Shown piece by piece: positions 42,388 to 44,513 of a stretch of DNA of 44,513 nucleotides; position 1 is the stretch's first letter; each line of letters starts with the position of its first letter. This DNA is from Desulfotomaculum sp. Lineage in GTDB: Bacteria; Bacillota; Desulfotomaculia; Desulfotomaculales; Desulfallaceae. The DNA is taken from assembly GCA_016841675.1 (NCBI GenBank), contig JAENYQ010000021.1, positions 1-44,513 on the forward strand, given 5' to 3'. The notes under the pieces were generated by a model. That model searched no databases, was not told the DNA's origin, and saw nothing but the letters and a program-made list of their open reading frames with translations. The translations under genes were made by a program, and so were the position numbers.

Positions 42388-42429
42388 ATACATTAATCAA
42401 TGTATTTAAACTGGTGGTATACATTGATT
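42388..42429. promoter_or_regulatory. Three half-site operator between HD-GYP and XRE genes
   Basis: AATCAATGTAT (42395-42405) and ATACATTGATT (42419-42429) form a perfect 11-bp inverted repeat with a 13-base spacer, and ATACATT (42388-42394) gives a third half-site in a nested 7-bp palindrome. The position between divergent genes suggests binding by the adjacent XRE regulator. Confidence 0.6.
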
Positions 42430-42453
42430 TAATAACGTTGAGGTTTTTGAAAG

Positions 42454-42774
42454 ATGTTAAAAACAATACTGGGTAAAAATATTCGTTATATCAGAGAATC
42501 GAGAGGGGTTTCCCAAAAGGATTTGGCCTTACTGGCCGGATTTACACCCGCGTATCTGGGATACCTGGAAAGAGGACAAAAAAACCCTTCTGTCGATTTG
42601 GTGCAAAAGATAGCCGCCGTGCTCGATACTGAAGCATATAGATTGTTTTTAATAAAAAACGATATACCAACTGAATTAACACAACTGATTCACTCAATAC
42701 GGGATTTGGGTCCAGAGCATACGGAGTTTATAACTACCGTAATAAAAGCCTACATAATAACAATAAATGGTTGA
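42454..42774 (+). CDS. XRE-family helix-turn-helix regulator
   Basis: A 106-aa protein with an N-terminal lambda-repressor-type HTH: LGKNIRYIRESRGVSQKDLALLAGFTPAYLGYLERGQKNPS, residues about 6-47. A C-terminal helical tail of about 45 residues may mediate dimerisation or ligand sensing. It diverges from the c-di-GMP operon with about 170 bases between, where an 11-bp inverted repeat with an extra half-site lies. Control of the operon and of itself is inferred. The SD is weak (GAGG, about 10 bases upstream). Confidence 0.85.
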   Translation: MLKTILGKNIRYIRESRGVSQKDLALLAGFTPAYLGYLERGQKNPSVDLVQKIAAVLDTEAYRLFLIKNDIPTELTQLIHSIRDLGPEHTEFITTVIKAYIITING

Positions 42775-42945
42775 AGCTAAGAGAACGTCTGTTATGATAA
42801 CCGAAGCCAGTTATGGCCGCAGTTACTTTAATCCTCCGTATAGATACACTGTACGTTGTCTATTCACCCCTCTGGTTCGGGAAAACGCTGGTTAACTATA
42901 ATGGGGACTGAAAATGACGAGTAACAAACTAATTTAGGGCAACCT

Positions 42946-43050
42946 ATGTTGCTGTTGGTAATCATTTCAATCCTTGTCGGTTTGTTAACACCAGGAATTT
43001 GTTATACATTAATTCTTTATCCGATAAGCAAATATTTTTTTGGTTGGTAA
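42946..43050 (+). CDS. Possible 34-aa membrane peptide
   Basis: An ORF with one long hydrophobic helix: MLLLVIISILVGLLTPG, then LILYPISKYFFGW. No good SD. It may be a real small peptide or a fragment of a larger membrane gene broken in this scrambled area. Confidence 0.25.
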   Translation: MLLLVIISILVGLLTPGICYTLILYPISKYFFGW

Positions 43051-43069
43051 CAATTTCAACTCTCCTTCC

Positions 43070-43216
43070 TTAAATGTCTGTGAAAGCGTCAATGTCGAAA
43101 TCCGCCTTCGGGGGCTCTTTATTTGGTTTAGTCTCTCTGGCTTCAATATTGCCTGAGATTATTAACCCTTCCACACGCTCCAGCCTCTTATCTATTTCAA
43201 CCAGGTGCTCGATCAT
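43070..43216 (-). CDS. Small coiled-coil protein or gene fragment
   Basis: Reads MIEHLVEIDKRLERVEGLI and ends PPKADFDIDAFTDI. The open frame reaches back about 14 codons before the ATG (LEIAFGLKEQLQT), so the ATG may not be the original start. Heptad spacing of Leu and Ile suggests a coiled coil followed by an acidic tail. It lies next to another minus-strand fragment. Function unknown. Confidence 0.4.
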   Translation of the reverse strand: MIEHLVEIDKRLERVEGLIISGNIEARETKPNKEPPKADFDIDAFTDI

Positions 43217-43302
43217 GGTTTGAAGTTGTTCTTTCAACCCAAAAGCAATTTCCAGTTATTCTCTTACTGTTTGGCTGCGCTTGCAGGTAAACGTATACCC
43301 CA

Positions 43303-43419
43303 TTAACCTTCCAGCACCTTATCTAAATCCAACACCCGGTAAATCTGCTCACTGTCCCCTTTACAGCGAAGGTCACGCCTCAAGTACCAATAATGCTCAC
43401 GGCGACCACCTGACGGGCT
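43303..43419 (-). pseudogene. 3' fragment of an unidentified gene
   Basis: Open minus-strand frame without a start, reading SPSGGRREHYWYLRRDLR and ending YRVLDLDKVLEG-stop. The HYWYLRR pattern recalls short conserved domains found beside transposase and phage genes. Its 5' part is cut off where the methylase fragment begins on the other strand. Confidence 0.35.
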
Positions 43420-43426
43420 TAAATAA

Positions 43427-44224
43427 AATGGAAAGAAAAGCAAAGCGAGGCAAGACGGTGCTTATTATACTCCGCCAGTGCTGGTAGAATTGGTTCTATC
43501 CCGGTCATTGACAGCAAGGGAACTGCAAAAAAAACCCCGTGTGCTTGATCCAGCCTGTGGTTCAGGAATCTTTCTGGTTGAATCTTTCAGGCGGATAGTG
43601 CGCTATGAATGGTACAAGAATCAAAAGCGACTTGATTTCGATAGACTTAAGCAGATTCTTCATGAACAGATTGCCGGTATTGAGGTGAATGAAGAGGCGG
43701 CTAGAATTACGGCGTTTAGCCTTTATCTCGCAATGCTTCATTATCTTGATCCGCCTGCAATTACAGAACAAATCAAACAGGGTAATAGGTTGCCGAACCT
43801 TTTAGTCTCCGAAAGCAAGTCAAAGAACCACTGCAATTGTATTTGGGTGGGAAATGCTTTCGATACTGCATCGATAAAATCAAATGCGCTGTTATCGTCA
43901 CGTTTTGGCAAACACTGTGCGGATATTGTTGTAAGCAATCCTCGATGGGGAGCGCCAGGAAATCAGGCGGATGCCGCAACAAAAGCCCGCGAAAAGGCCA
44001 TGCTTGAATGGTGCCATGTTAATAACAAACCTATCGGTGATAAGGAACCTTCACAAGCGTTTCTTTGGCGCTCTCTCGATTTTTTGAAAGATGACGGAAA
44101 AGCGGGGATGTTAGTTTCTGCCGGGGTGTTGTTTAAACACAGCGCCACAACTAAGGAGTTTCGTAAACAATGGATGGGCAGGGTCAGGCTTAATGAGGTT
44201 TTTAATTTTACTCACGTGAGGTAG
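43427..44224 (+). pseudogene. Truncated N6-adenine DNA methylase (type IIG/BREX-like), ends in TAG
   Basis: The frame, open after a TAA at 43424, starts with ARQDGAYYTPPVLVELVL, the entry of N6-adenine methylases. SAM-binding motif I, DPACGSGIFLVE, follows, then EVNEEAARITAFSLYLAML (motif II) and the catalytic motif as NPRW in place of NPPY/NPPF. It stops at TAG 44222 after FNFTHVR, within the region where relatives continue (KEAISPFVVF is readable just after the stop in the same frame). The large N-terminal region of such enzymes is missing. Only a GTG at 43478 could serve as a start and it would cut into the domain. A non-functional remnant is likely. Confidence 0.8.
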
Positions 44225-44513
44225 TTTTTCTTTAAGGAGGCAATTTCTCCTTTTGTGGTATTCGGTCCCAAAGCAACAGATAAGAAACTAAATCGTCTGC
44301 ACGAGACGGAGGGTGTAAGTATAGCCAGTGAAATACTGAAAAATGTTGGCTACGATAATGATAAAACGAGCGAAATCCTGGCTATTATAGACGGGCATGA
44401 TTCCAGGCTTGAAGCTATATCACAAAATGATCAAATTGTAAAAGATGCTGACAAACTATCAAAGCTGAAGCATCAAAATACTTTAAACATTAAACCCTTG
44501 CAATTTTCCATCT
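44225..44513 (+). pseudogene. In-frame continuation: methylase tail joined to an HD-domain fragment
   Basis: After the TAG the frame stays open to the window edge. The first 15 codons look like methylase (FKEAISPFVVFGP). From about 44270 the sequence reads TDKKLNRLHETEGVSIASEIL, then EILAIIDGHDSRLEAIS and IVKDADKL, which fits a small HD-superfamily phosphohydrolase (GHD and DAD metal residues). It has no start codon of its own. The chimaera probably arose by deletion joining two genes. It runs off the window. Confidence 0.55.

Overview
The window reads as chromosomal DNA of an anaerobic, spore-forming, Gram-positive clostridial organism, most like the Peptococcaceae (Desulfotomaculum/Pelotomaculum type). 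The evidence is an alpha/beta-type small acid-soluble spore protein, [FeFe]-hydrogenase maturases HydF and HydE, a membrane FeS oxidoreductase of the heterodisulfide-reductase type, an alpha-type glutamine synthetase, strong AGGAGG ribosome sites, and many intrinsic terminators. No rRNA, tRNA or CRISPR array was seen.

Layout. 1-4.0 kb: a MocR-type regulator diverges from a short GNAT-like gene and azlCD (branched-chain amino acid export), followed by a convergent DUF169 gene. 4.2-4.8 kb: a pentapeptide-repeat protein. 4.9-16.8 kb: a 12-kb three-gene minus-strand operon of unknown function (a fibronectin-III-rich protein of about 1300 aa, a two-HKD phospholipase D-type protein, and a giant beta-rich protein of about 2140 aa). 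17.2-18.7 kb: an MFS transporter whose start appears to be ATT, with a possible frameshifted small gene after it. 19.1-21.9 kb: the membrane FeS oxidoreductase and the spore protein. 22-26.9 kb: yueI-like gene, recQ and pepF on the minus strand. 27.2-30.8 kb: a TPR protein, then the TM1266-like regulator, hydF and hydE. 30.9-32.6 kb: an efflux-type MFS gene behind two leader peptides and two terminators. 32.7-36.8 kb: a nitrogen block, glnA and amt-glnB. 37.3-39.1 kb: nadE and a TauE/SafE remnant. 39.3-39.9 kb: a Phd/RelE-type toxin-antitoxin pair. 40.1-42.8 kb: an Fe-ADH remnant, a c-di-GMP operon (CBS-GGDEF, an unknown protein, HD-GYP) and a divergent XRE regulator. 42.8-44.5 kb: a scrambled zone with pieces of several genes, including an adenine-specific DNA methylase and an HD hydrolase.

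The strongest regulatory observation is RNA-based. glnA has one, and amt-glnB has three consecutive, leader modules made of two short hairpins with hexanucleotide loops next to or overlapping an intrinsic terminator. Seven of the eight loops have A at position 1 and G at position 4. This is the signature of targets of ANTAR-domain antiterminators (EutV, NasR, AmiR type). Together they would link ammonium uptake, PII signalling and glutamine synthesis through transcription antitermination. The efflux MFS gene has a separate leader-peptide type of attenuation. The best candidate for an undescribed protein system is the 12-kb PLD / Fn3 / giant-protein operon.

The window also carries several dispersed palindromic repeat families. 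Two of them lie inside the coding ends of hydF (N-terminus) and hydE (C-terminus).
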